Positions 24,367 to 31,117 of a stretch of DNA of 33,810 nt are shown one piece after another. This DNA comes from Paracoccaceae bacterium (GTDB taxonomy: Bacteria > Pseudomonadota > Alphaproteobacteria > Rhodobacterales > Rhodobacteraceae): positions 1 through 33,810 of the forward strand of contig SKUV01000378.1 of assembly GCA_007129775.1 (NCBI GenBank), given 5' to 3'. The notes beneath the pieces were generated by a model. That model did not search any database. It worked only from the letters and a program-made list of their open reading frames with translations, and had not been told where the DNA came from. Every line of letters starts with the position of its first letter. Position 1 is the stretch's first letter. Made by a program: the position numbers and the translations under genes.

Positions 24367-24573
24367 CGGGCAGCCTTAGAACAGGATCGACAAGAACGGA
24401 AGCACGTCGCCGCGCGCGCCGCGACAGGCACGACTTTCGGGCGCAACGGGGCTATGGTGGCGGTTGCCGGAGCAGCGCTTCGATCATGCGAACGCGCGCT
24501 GACCGATCCGCGAAAAAACTTGCAGCGCGCAGTCGTGTCGGCGCTGAGCGCTTCGGCCCGGCGCGCCGCCGCT

Positions 24574-24798
24574 CTAGCGGAAGGCCTGCGCGAACACCCG
24601 GGCGAAGGCCTGCGGCAGGTCGGCCACGGTATAGCCACCCATCCGCTGGTTGTTGGCCAGCACGATCAGCGCCGCGCCCATGGCGAAGAGCAGCACGGCA
24701 AGCTTTGGAAACCGGCTCTGGCTATAGGCGTTCACGAGTGTCGGAAAACCGAGGAAGGCAAAAGTAACCCCGACAACAAGCAGGATATCGCTGTTCAC
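24574..24798 (-). CDS. Small two-helix inner-membrane protein, 74 aa, GTG start
   Basis: The likely start is a GTG at 24798 preceded by GGAGGG with a 6-nt gap, an excellent ribosome-binding site. The encoded 74 residues begin MNSDILLVVGVTFAFLGFPT and contain two hydrophobic segments (about 5-25 and 31-49) joined by a polar loop (NAYSQSRFPK), with a soluble tail containing NNQRMGGYTVADLP. The gene begins 35 nt after the stop of pyruvate kinase, so it is almost certainly cotranscribed with it. I recall similar small membrane proteins beside pyk in related bacteria but know no function. Any longer version would extend into pyk in another frame and lacks support. Confidence 0.8.
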   Translation of the reverse strand: MNSDILLVVGVTFAFLGFPTLVNAYSQSRFPKLAVLLFAMGAALIVLANNQRMGGYTVADLPQAFARVFAQAFR

Positions 24799-24833
24799 TG
24801 CCGGCCCTCCGCGCGGTGCCCCGTTGCGGCAGA

Positions 24834-26279
24834 TTACTCCGGTTCGGAGTGAAAAATCAATCTTTCCTCGCAAGGCGCCACGCGCAGGATATTCGTCGTT
24901 CCGGGCACGTTGAAGGGCACGCCCGCCGTCACCACGATCTGATCCTCGGGCACGGCGAAACCATATTCCACCGCCGCACGCACCGCGCTCAGCACCGCCG
25001 CCTTGAAGCGGTCCACCGGATCGGTGCGCACGCAATGGGTGCCCCATGTCAGACAGAGCCGCCGGGCGGTTTCCTGTTTGGAGGTCAGCGCGACGATCGG
25101 CACATGCGGCCGCTCGCGCGCGACCAGCGAGGCCGTGGTGCCGCTTTCGGTAAAGCAGCAGATCGCCTTGATATTGGTGGCCTCCGCGATCTCGCGCGCG
25201 GCGGCGACGATGCCATCGGCGGTGGTTTCGTGGGCGACCTTGCGCGAAGCGTCGATGACCTCGCGCCACGTGGGGTCGCTTTCGACCTCGATCGCCACGT
25301 TGTGCATGGTCTGCACCGCCTCGACCGGGTATTGCCCGGCCGCAGATTCCGCCGACAGCATCACCGCATCGGTGCCCTCATAAATGGCGGCGGCCACGTC
25401 CGACACCTCGGCCCGGGTGGGCATCGGGCTTTCGATCATCGATTCCAGCATCTGCGTGGCCACGATCACCGGCTTGCCGGCGGCCCGGCATTTGCGCACC
25501 AGACGCTTCTGGATCGGCGGCACGTTCTGAACCGGCAGTTCAACCCCCAGATCGCCGCGCGCGACCATGATGCCGTCAGCCTTTTCGAGAATCCCGTCAA
25601 AGGTCTTCACCGCGGCGGGCTTTTCGATCTTGGCCATCAGCGCCGCTCGCCCGCGCACGAGGGCGCGCGCCTCGGCAAGGTCTTCGGGGCGCTGCACGAA
25701 GGACAGCGCCAGCCAGTCGATGCCCAGGTCACAGACGAATTCCAGATCTGCCCGGTCCTTTTCCGACAAGGCCGCCAGAGGCAGCACCACATCGGGCACA
25801 TTCACCCCTTTGCGGTTCGAGATCACGCCCCCCACGACGACCCGGCAATTGGCGAAGTCCGGGCCGCACTCCTCCACCCGCAGGCGGATCTTGCCATCGT
25901 TGACCAGAAGCGAGGCGCCGGCTTCGAGCGCGCGAAAGATCTCGGGATGCGGCAGGGGCGCCCGGGTGGAGGTGCCGGGCGTTTCATCCAGATCCAGCCG
26001 GAAGGCCGCGCCTTCTTCCAGCATCTCCTCGCCATTGACAAAGGCGCCCACGCGCAGCTTCGGCCCCTGCAGATCGATCAGGATCGCGATGGGTCGCCCG
26101 GTCTCCTGCTCGATCCGGCGGATGATCGCATGGCGCCCGGCGATATCGTCATGGCTGCCGTGGCTCATGTTCAGCCGAAAAACATCGGCGCCGGCCTCGA
26201 AAAGCGCGCGGATGGTGTCGTGGTCGCTGGAGGCCGGGCCGAGGGTGGCCACGATCTTGAGGTTGCGCATACGTCGCAT
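24834..26279 (-). CDS. pyk: Pyruvate kinase
   Basis: 481 residues, normal for a bacterial pyruvate kinase. It transfers phosphate from phosphoenolpyruvate to ADP, giving pyruvate and ATP in the cytosol. Visible signatures are KIVATLGPASS (8-18), the substrate/cation segment FRLNMSHGS (34-42), the active-site helix region with MAKIEKPAAVKTFDGIL (K217, E219) followed by VARGDLGVELP (239-249), and MIESPMPTRAEVSDVAAAI with DAVMLSAESA. The C-terminal domain has the usual TESGTTA phosphate-loop-like motif (377-383). The ATG at 26279 is chosen because AGGAAG lies 7 nt upstream and MRRMRNLK matches family N-termini; an upstream in-frame ATG at 26324 lacks a good site. It is followed by a small membrane protein gene and faces the DUF1244 gene across a spacer with an operator-like palindrome. 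Confidence 0.97.
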   Translation of the reverse strand: MRRMRNLKIVATLGPASSDHDTIRALFEAGADVFRLNMSHGSHDDIAGRHAIIRRIEQETGRPIAILIDLQGPKLRVGAFVNGEEMLEEGAAFRLDLDETPGTSTRAPLPHPEIFRALEAGASLLVNDGKIRLRVEECGPDFANCRVVVGGVISNRKGVNVPDVVLPLAALSEKDRADLEFVCDLGIDWLALSFVQRPEDLAEARALVRGRAALMAKIEKPAAVKTFDGILEKADGIMVARGDLGVELPVQNVPPIQKRLVRKCRAAGKPVIVATQMLESMIESPMPTRAEVSDVAAAIYEGTDAVMLSAESAAGQYPVEAVQTMHNVAIEVESDPTWREVIDASRKVAHETTADGIVAAAREIAEATNIKAICCFTESGTTASLVARERPHVPIVALTSKQETARRLCLTWGTHCVRTDPVDRFKAAVLSAVRAAVEYGFAVPEDQIVVTAGVPFNVPGTTNILRVAPCEERLIFHSEPE

Positions 26280-26371
26280 GGAACATCTTCCTGTTGGTGC
26301 GGGCGGTTGTCGCCCCTTCCGCAAGGGTATGCATCAATTCGCCGGGCCGGGCAACGGGGCAGGCAGGAGAA

Positions 26372-26387
26372 ATGTTAGCGGAAACAT
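26372..26387. promoter_or_regulatory. LacI-type operator-like palindrome between pyk and DUF1244 gene
   Basis: ATGTTAGCGGAAACAT is a 16-bp imperfect palindrome with a central CG. Six of eight positions per half match. This is the form typical of LacI-family operators (TGTTA-x-CG-x-TAACA-like). It lies upstream of both divergent genes and just upstream of a weak candidate pyk promoter (TTGCCC at 26354-26349). In Rhodobacter, the LacI-family regulator CceR controls central carbon genes, so a similar regulator is a candidate. This is inference. Confidence 0.4.
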
Positions 26388-26434
26388 CCGCCGCGATACC
26401 CCCTTCCGCCCGAACAGCGCCGCTCCGGCAGCGC

Positions 26435-26463
26435 TTGACGCGGGCCGGCGCGGCGCACATCTC
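26435..26463 (+). promoter_or_regulatory. Candidate promoter of DUF1244 gene
   Basis: TTGACG (26435-26440), a common alphaproteobacterial -35, is followed after 16-17 nt by ACATCT/CATCTC (26457-26463). Transcription would start around 26469, giving a very short leader that still includes the Shine-Dalgarno GGGAG at 26475-26479. The -10 match is poor. Confidence 0.35.
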
Positions 26464-26485
26464 TGCCCCAGCAAGGGAGTGAATG

Positions 26486-26794
26486 ATGGACGACCAGACC
26501 AGACTGGAGCTTGAGGCGGCCGCCTTCCGCCGCCTCGTCAGCCACCTGCAGGGCCGCACCGACGTGCAGAATATCGACATGATGAACCTTGCGGGCTTTT
26601 GCCGGAACTGCCTGAGCCGGTGGTATGCCGAAGCCGCCGAGGAGCGCGGGATCGCGATGGGCAAGGAAGCTGCGCGCGAGATCGTCTATGGCATGCCCTA
26701 TGCCGACTGGAAGGCCAAGCACCAGACCGAGGCCAGCGACGCCCAGAAGGCCGCCTTCGACACGGCCTTTCGCGAAAACGTGGGCAAGGGCTAG
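26486..26794 (+). CDS. DUF1244 family protein
   Basis: 102 residues if the second of two adjacent ATGs is used. GGGAG (26475-26479) is 6 nt from the ATG at 26486 but only 3 nt from the one at 26483, so 26486 is preferred (MDDQTRLELE). The body matches DUF1244: LEAAAFRRLVSHLQ, the signature NLAGFCRNCLSRWY with a CxxC pair (C39, C42), and EIVYGMPYADWKAKHQ near the C-terminus. It is a small, soluble, helical protein conserved in proteobacteria with no established function; the CxxC could bind metal or be redox-active, which is speculation. It is divergent from pyk and convergent with the D-amino-acid transaminase gene. Confidence 0.92.
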   Translation: MDDQTRLELEAAAFRRLVSHLQGRTDVQNIDMMNLAGFCRNCLSRWYAEAAEERGIAMGKEAAREIVYGMPYADWKAKHQTEASDAQKAAFDTAFRENVGKG

Positions 26795-26842
26795 CCCCGG
26801 GGCCGGGCTGCGTATCCGCCGGCGGGTTGACCGCGCGCGCCC

Positions 26843-27694
26843 CTAGACTGCCGTCTTGAGGCTTTCGTCCAGGTAGATCTCGCGCAACCGCCGCGCAACC
26901 GGGCCCGGCGTGCCATCGCCCAGCGCCACGCCGTCGATTTCGATCACCGGCGTCACGAAGGTTGTGGCCGAGGTGACGAAGGCCTCGTCGGCCGCGCGCG
27001 CCTCGTCGGGGGTGAAAGCGCGTTCTTCCAGCTCCATCTGAGCCTCTCGGGCAAAGCGCAGGACCGCGGCGCGGGTGATCCCGGCGAGAATCTCGTTGCC
27101 CAGATGCCGGGTGATGATCCGCCCGCCCTTCACGATATAGGCGTTGTTGGAGGTGCCTTCGGTGACATGCCCGTCCTCCACCATCCACGCATCGTCGGCG
27201 CCGGCCTTCTTGGCCGCCATCTTGCCCATCGAGGGATACAGCAGTTGCACGGTCTTGATGTCGCGCCGCGCCCAGCGCTGGTCGGGGATGGTGATGACGC
27301 GCAGGCCCTTTTTCGCGGCGGGGCTGTCGGCCAGTTGCTTGGTCTGGGTAAACAGCACCATCGACGGCGCAGCATCCTCGGGATAGGCGAAATCGCGGTC
27401 CGCCACCCCGCGGCTGACCTGCAGATAGACCAGCCCGTCCACCACGCCGTTGCGCGCCAGCAATTCACGGTGAATGGCCAGCAGCGCATCGCGGTCTGTG
27501 GGGTTGTCCATCTCCAGTTCCGAAAGCGACCGGCACAGGCGGGTGAAATGGCCATCGAAATCGATCAGCTTGCCGCCGATGACCGATGTCACCTCGTAGA
27601 CCGCATCGGCCATCAGAAAGCCGCGGTCGAAAACCGAGACCTTCGCCTCTTCCTCGGGCAGGTAATCGCCGTTCACATAGACAATGCGGGACAT
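26843..27694 (-). CDS. dat: D-amino-acid transaminase (PLP fold type IV)
   Basis: 283 residues, the usual length. The reaction interconverts D-alanine and 2-oxoglutarate with pyruvate and D-glutamate and accepts other D-amino acids. Family marks include IVYVNGDYLPEEEAKVSVFDRGF at the N-terminus, the catalytic lysine K147 in RRDIKTVQLL, and the cofactor-binding VTEGTSNNAYIV (E179). The ATG at 27694 is preferred over an upstream one because GGAG lies 6 nt before it and MSRIVYVNG matches family N-termini. It lies 75 nt downstream of dgcA on the same strand, as the last gene of a D-amino-acid operon. Here it would convert D-Ala and others to D-Glu, feeding DgcN/DgcA. A branched-chain aminotransferase is less likely given the N-terminal pattern. 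Confidence 0.9.
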   Translation of the reverse strand: MSRIVYVNGDYLPEEEAKVSVFDRGFLMADAVYEVTSVIGGKLIDFDGHFTRLCRSLSELEMDNPTDRDALLAIHRELLARNGVVDGLVYLQVSRGVADRDFAYPEDAAPSMVLFTQTKQLADSPAAKKGLRVITIPDQRWARRDIKTVQLLYPSMGKMAAKKAGADDAWMVEDGHVTEGTSNNAYIVKGGRIITRHLGNEILAGITRAAVLRFAREAQMELEERAFTPDEARAADEAFVTSATTFVTPVIEIDGVALGDGTPGPVARRLREIYLDESLKTAV

Positions 27695-27769
27695 CGGGCA
27701 CTCCATCTGTGGTCCGCGCTTCATCGGCGCTGCGGCCCCGCGCGTCAAGAGCCGCGCGTCACCACGACG

Positions 27770-28735
27770 CTATCCCCAGAGCGCGGCGTCGGGCGGATGC
27801 ACGCCTTGCGCATCGTAATGCAGGGGCGCGGCGCGATCCTCGGCCAGCAGGAGCGGGCCGTCGAGGTCCACCACCGCCGCCCCCTGCGCCGCCAGCATCG
27901 CGGGCGCCATGGCAAGCGAGGTGCCGACCATGCAGCCCACCATGATCTCGAAACCAGCCTCGCGCGCGGCGTCGCGCAGGGCGAGCGCCTCGGTCAGCCC
28001 GCCGGTCTTGTCGAGCTTGATGTTCACCATATCATACTTGCCGCGCAGGGCTGGCAGGCTGGCGCGGTCATGGCAGGATTCGTCGGCGCAGACGGGCAGC
28101 GGGCGGGCGATCTCGGCCAGCATCCCGTCGGCGCCGGCCGGCAGCGGCTGTTCCACCATCGCGACGCCCAGCCGCAGCAGATGCGGCGCCAGATCGGCAT
28201 AGATCTCGGCGCTCCAGCCCTCGTTGGCATCCACGATCAGCCGCGCATCGGGGGCGCCCGCGCGCACGGCCTCCAGCCGCGGCATGTCTTCGGGGGTGCC
28301 CAGCTTGATCTTCAGAAGCGGGCGGTGCGCATGGCGGGCGGCGGCCGCGCGCATCCGCTCCGGTGTGTCGAGCGAAAGGGTGAAGGCCGTGATCTGCGGC
28401 ACCGGCGGTGGCAGGCCGGCCAGTTGCCAGACGCGGATGCCCGCGCGCTTGGCCTCCATATCCCAAAGCGCGCAATCCACGGCGTTGCGCGCCGCCCCCG
28501 CGGGCAGCAAGCCCTGAAGCCGTTCGCGCGTCACATCCCCCGGCAGCCCCGCCACGAGGGCCGCGACCGAATCGAGCGTCTCGTCATATCGGGCGTAGGG
28601 CACGCATTCGCCGCAGCCCCGCGCGCTGCCGTCCGTCACGGTGACGGTCAGCACCTCGGCCTCGGTGCGTGACCCGCGGGCGATGGTGAAGGTTTCGGCC
28701 AGCCGGAACCGCTCGGTTGTCACATCGATCTGCAT
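27770..28735 (-). CDS. dgcA: N-acetyl-D-glutamate racemase DgcA (enolase superfamily, dipeptide-epimerase-like)
   Basis: 321 residues. The enolase-superfamily active-site set is complete: KxK at K142/K144, metal ligands D169, E195 and D218, and the opposite base K240. The spacings (25, 26, 23, 22) are the same as those I recall for E. coli L-Ala-D/L-Glu epimerase YcjG. By sequence alone it would be called a dipeptide epimerase. Its position 24 nt downstream of a DUF1611 gene is the DgcN-DgcA arrangement described in marine bacteria, where DgcA racemises N-acetyl-D-glutamate to N-acetyl-L-glutamate. The ATG at 28735 is immediately preceded by an in-frame GTG (28738); the ATG is preferred. Cytosolic; no signal peptide. 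Confidence 0.87.
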   Translation of the reverse strand: MQIDVTTERFRLAETFTIARGSRTEAEVLTVTVTDGSARGCGECVPYARYDETLDSVAALVAGLPGDVTRERLQGLLPAGAARNAVDCALWDMEAKRAGIRVWQLAGLPPPVPQITAFTLSLDTPERMRAAAARHAHRPLLKIKLGTPEDMPRLEAVRAGAPDARLIVDANEGWSAEIYADLAPHLLRLGVAMVEQPLPAGADGMLAEIARPLPVCADESCHDRASLPALRGKYDMVNIKLDKTGGLTEALALRDAAREAGFEIMVGCMVGTSLAMAPAMLAAQGAAVVDLDGPLLLAEDRAAPLHYDAQGVHPPDAALWG

Positions 28736-28759
28736 CACCCATCCATCAGCGCTTTTTCG

Positions 28760-29761
28760 TCAGAGCTTTGCCAGCGCCTCGGCCAGCCTCTCGGCACCAT
28801 GGCGGAACGGGTCCACCGTGGGTAGGCCCAGTCGCGCCTCCACCTCGGCACAATAGCCCAGCGCCTGGTCCTCGGGCAGGTTCTGGGTGTTGATGGACAC
28901 CCCCGCCACCACGCAATCGGGGTTCACCATGCGCGCGAGGTCAAGCGACAGGTCGCGCACCGCCTCCAGCGTCGGCAGGGCGCGCCCGGGCAGGCCGCGC
29001 ATATGGGTGCGCGTGGGCTCGTGGCTCAGGATCAGCGCATCGGGCTGCCCGCCGTGGATCAGCGCCATCGTCACCCCGGAATAGGACGGATGAAAGAGCG
29101 AGCCCTGCCCCTCGATCAGATCCCAGTGGTCGGGGTCATTGTCGGGCGTCAGCCATTCGATGCTGCCGGCCATGAAATCTGCAACCACCGCATCCAGCGG
29201 CACGCCGCCCCCGGTGATCAGAATACCCGTCTGACCCGTGGCGCGGAAGGTGGCGCTCATGCCGCGTGCCTCCATCGACCGCTCCATGCAGAGCGCGGTA
29301 TACATCTTGCCGACCGAGCAATCGGTGCCGACGGAAAGGCACCGCTTGCCCCGCCGGCGTTCTCCATTGGCGATGGGATAGGTGACCGAGGGCACCCGCA
29401 CATCGTGCAGCCGCCGCCCGTTGGCCTGCGCGGCGGCGACCAGATCGGGCTCGTCACAAAGCAGGTTGTGCAGGCCCGAGGCGATGTCGAACCCGCCCTC
29501 CAGCGCGGCCAATAGCTCGCGCTTCCATGCGGCCGAGATGACCCCGCCGCGGTTCGCAACGCCGATCACAAGGGTCTTGGCACCGGCCTGCCGCGCTTCG
29601 GCAAGGGTCATGTCGGGCACATGCATATCGGCCTTGCAGCCCTCCATCCGCAACTGGCCGAGCGCGTAGTCGGGGCGCCAGTCGCGGATGCCCCGGGCGA
29701 CCTTGGCCGCCAGCGGATCGGGCGCATCGCCCAGAAAAAGAAGGTAAGGGGTCTCTATCAT
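28760..29761 (-). CDS. dgcN: D-glutamate N-acetyltransferase DgcN (DUF1611 family)
   Basis: 333 residues covering the full DUF1611 length. A P-loop-like motif, SVGTDCSVGKMYTAL (143-157), and later conserved segments ATGQTGILITGGGVPLDAV (174-192), IEGQGSLFHPSYSGVTMAL and LSHEPTR are typical. DUF1611 proteins were long of unknown function. Members paired with an enolase-superfamily racemase have been characterised as DgcN, which acetylates D-glutamate as the first step of D-Glu catabolism. The start at 29761 (MIETPYLLFL) follows AGAGGCG at about 6 nt. It is the first gene of the dgcN-dgcA-dat operon and is divergent from mcl1. No regulator gene for the operon is visible in the window. Confidence 0.88.
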   Translation of the reverse strand: MIETPYLLFLGDAPDPLAAKVARGIRDWRPDYALGQLRMEGCKADMHVPDMTLAEARQAGAKTLVIGVANRGGVISAAWKRELLAALEGGFDIASGLHNLLCDEPDLVAAAQANGRRLHDVRVPSVTYPIANGERRRGKRCLSVGTDCSVGKMYTALCMERSMEARGMSATFRATGQTGILITGGGVPLDAVVADFMAGSIEWLTPDNDPDHWDLIEGQGSLFHPSYSGVTMALIHGGQPDALILSHEPTRTHMRGLPGRALPTLEAVRDLSLDLARMVNPDCVVAGVSINTQNLPEDQALGYCAEVEARLGLPTVDPFRHGAERLAEALAKL

Positions 29762-30085
29762 CGTATCGCCTCTGCACCGCATTGCCGTGTGGCGTTGCCT
29801 CGTTCGCTGTGTCCTATCATGCCGAAGTCGCCGCCGAAGGTGCTGGCGAAAATCGTCGGCCTAGGTCTGTTTTTCAGAAGAAACGTCTTTCCCGCACCGC
29901 TTTTGCGAAGATTTCTTCGATCTCTGGCGCGAATCACCGAAGGCCATTGCTGTACCCGCCGCGCTGCGGCGTCACGATTCTCGCACCTGCAGCTGCCGCC
30001 GGCGTCCCGCCCTTGCGCCACGCCGTGTAATAACCTAGCAGTCGCGGCGAATGTCTGCGAAACATCCTTACCGAAAGGCTGCGCC
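29762..30085. promoter_or_regulatory. Divergent regulatory region between dgcN and mcl1
   Basis: 324 nt without a supportable gene. It must contain the promoters of the D-amino-acid operon and of mcl1. Features seen: a perfect inverted repeat CGAAGA-TT-TCTTCG at 29906-29919; a shorter AAGA-AACG-TCTT repeat at 29878-29889, centred 29 nt away; a weak mcl1 promoter candidate TTGCGC (30013-30018) with TAGCAG 17 nt later; and ATGT-7nt-ACAT near 30051-30065 just before the mcl1 Shine-Dalgarno GAAAGG (30073-30078). No convincing consensus promoter for dgcN was found. Confidence 0.5.
29906..29919. promoter_or_regulatory. Inverted repeat CGAAGATTTCTTCG, possible operator
   Basis: Six-base arms (CGAAGA/TCTTCG) around a TT centre, in the dgcN-mcl1 spacer. 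A related but weaker repeat lies 29 nt away (29878-29889). It could bind a regulator of either divergent unit; the arms are too short for a terminator and no T-run follows. Confidence 0.3.
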
Positions 30086-31063
30086 ATGAGCTTTCGCCAC
30101 CAACCCGCGCCACCGGCCCGGCCGAACCGCTGCCACCTCTTCGGGCCCGGTTCTCGCCCCGCGATCTTCGAGAAGATGGCCGCCAGCGCCGCCGACATCG
30201 TCAATCTCGATCTGGAGGATTCCGTCGCCCCATCCGACAAGGAAAGTGCCCGCGCCACCGTCGTCAAGGCCATCGGCGCCGTGGACTGGGGCCGCAAGAC
30301 GCTTTCGGTGCGCATCAACGGCCTCGACTCTCCGTGGTGGTACCGCGACGTGGTCGACCTGATCGAACAGGGCGGGCCGCGGCTTGACAGTATCATGGTG
30401 CCCAAGGTCGGCTGCGCCGCCGATCTCTATGCCGTCGACGCGCTGATCACGGCGGCGGAGCGCGCGGTGGGCCGCGACCGCCCGCTCGCCCTCGACATCA
30501 TCATCGAATCCGCCGCCGGCATCACCAATGTGGCCGAGATCGCCGCCGCCACCCCGCGCCTTGTCAGCATGAGCCTCGGCGCCGCGGATTTCGCGGCCAG
30601 CATGGGAATGCAGACCACCGGCATCGGTGGCACGCAGGAGAATTATTACATGTTGCAGGACGGCAGCCGCCACTGGTCCGACCCGTGGCACTGGGCGCAG
30701 GCCGCCATCGTCGCCGCCTGCCGGACCCATGGCGTGCTGCCGGTGGACGGACCTTTCGGCGATTTTTCCGACGACGAGGGCTTCCGCGCGCAGGCCCGGC
30801 GTTCGGCCACGCTGGGCATGGTCGGCAAATGGGCGATCCATCCGAAACAGGTGGCGCTGGCAAACGAGGTCTTCACACCCACCGAGGAAGCCGTGGCCGA
30901 GGCCCGCGAAATCCTTGAAGCGATGGAAGCCGCCAAGGCCCGCGGCGAAGGCGCGACCGTCTACAAGGGCCGTCTGGTGGACATCGCCTCGATCAAACAG
31001 GCCGAAGTGATCGTGCGGCAGGCCGAGATGATCGGGGACCAGGGCACCGCCAGCGCCGGTTGA
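30086..31063 (+). CDS. mcl1: L-malyl-CoA/beta-methylmalyl-CoA lyase Mcl1
   Basis: 325 residues. Mcl1 reversibly cleaves beta-methylmalyl-CoA to glyoxylate and propionyl-CoA, and L-malyl-CoA to glyoxylate and acetyl-CoA, in the ethylmalonyl-CoA pathway of acetate assimilation. The sequence resembles the Rhodobacter enzyme nearly end to end as I remember it: RPNRCHLFGPGSRPAIFEKM (12-31), NLDLEDSVAP (40-49), SVRINGLDSPW, Mg ligands E141 (IIIESAAGI) and D168 (LGAADFAASMGMQTTGIGGTQENYY region), and WAIHPKQV. D299 in RLVDIAS also fits the subunit-crossing acidic residue. The start at 30086 has GAAAGG 7 nt upstream; the open frame extends further upstream but without family homology. Cytosolic. The -35 of the next operon may overlap its stop codon. 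Confidence 0.96.
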   Translation: MSFRHQPAPPARPNRCHLFGPGSRPAIFEKMAASAADIVNLDLEDSVAPSDKESARATVVKAIGAVDWGRKTLSVRINGLDSPWWYRDVVDLIEQGGPRLDSIMVPKVGCAADLYAVDALITAAERAVGRDRPLALDIIIESAAGITNVAEIAAATPRLVSMSLGAADFAASMGMQTTGIGGTQENYYMLQDGSRHWSDPWHWAQAAIVAACRTHGVLPVDGPFGDFSDDEGFRAQARRSATLGMVGKWAIHPKQVALANEVFTPTEEAVAEAREILEAMEAAKARGEGATVYKGRLVDIASIKQAEVIVRQAEMIGDQGTASAG

Positions 31064-31088
31064 CAGCGTCGCGGCATGCGCACACTCT
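31060..31088 (+). promoter_or_regulatory. Candidate promoter of SDR-dgoK-dgoA operon
   Basis: A perfect TTGACA (31060-31065) overlaps the mcl1 stop codon (TGA 31061-31063). A weak -10, CACTCT (31083-31088), follows after 17 nt, giving a predicted leader of about 24 nt before the SDR start at 31118. The -10 is far from consensus, so confidence is modest. Confidence 0.35.
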
Positions 31089-31117
31089 GCCCGTATTCCA
31101 CCAGACAGGGCCTGCAC

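Noticed and set aside
24490..24573. Possible rho-independent terminator after the small membrane protein gene (T-run on the minus strand at 24518-24513)
   Set aside because: The only clear inverted repeat (GCGCT-C-AGCGC) is well separated from the T-run, and the sequence directly before the T-run forms only a 3-4 bp stem.
24816..26378. Long plus-strand open frame opposite pyruvate kinase
   Set aside because: It is an antisense shadow of an unmistakable pyk gene and has low-complexity composition.
26795..26842. GC-rich palindromes (GCCCCGGGGC, CCGCCGGCGG) between the convergent DUF1244 and dat genes as a bidirectional terminator
   Set aside because: They are short self-complementary stretches with no loop and no T-run on either side, and are common in such GC-rich DNA.
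29898..29912. TTTTGCGAAG as a TTTGCAAA-type (PccR/RamB-like) site for mcl1
   Set aside because: Only one degenerate half-site is present and the second expected half-site is missing.
29621..30085. Upstream in-frame extension of mcl1 to 29621
   Set aside because: It would overlap dgcN antisense and shows no similarity to the family. The ATG at 30086 has a good ribosome-binding site and gives the standard N-terminus.
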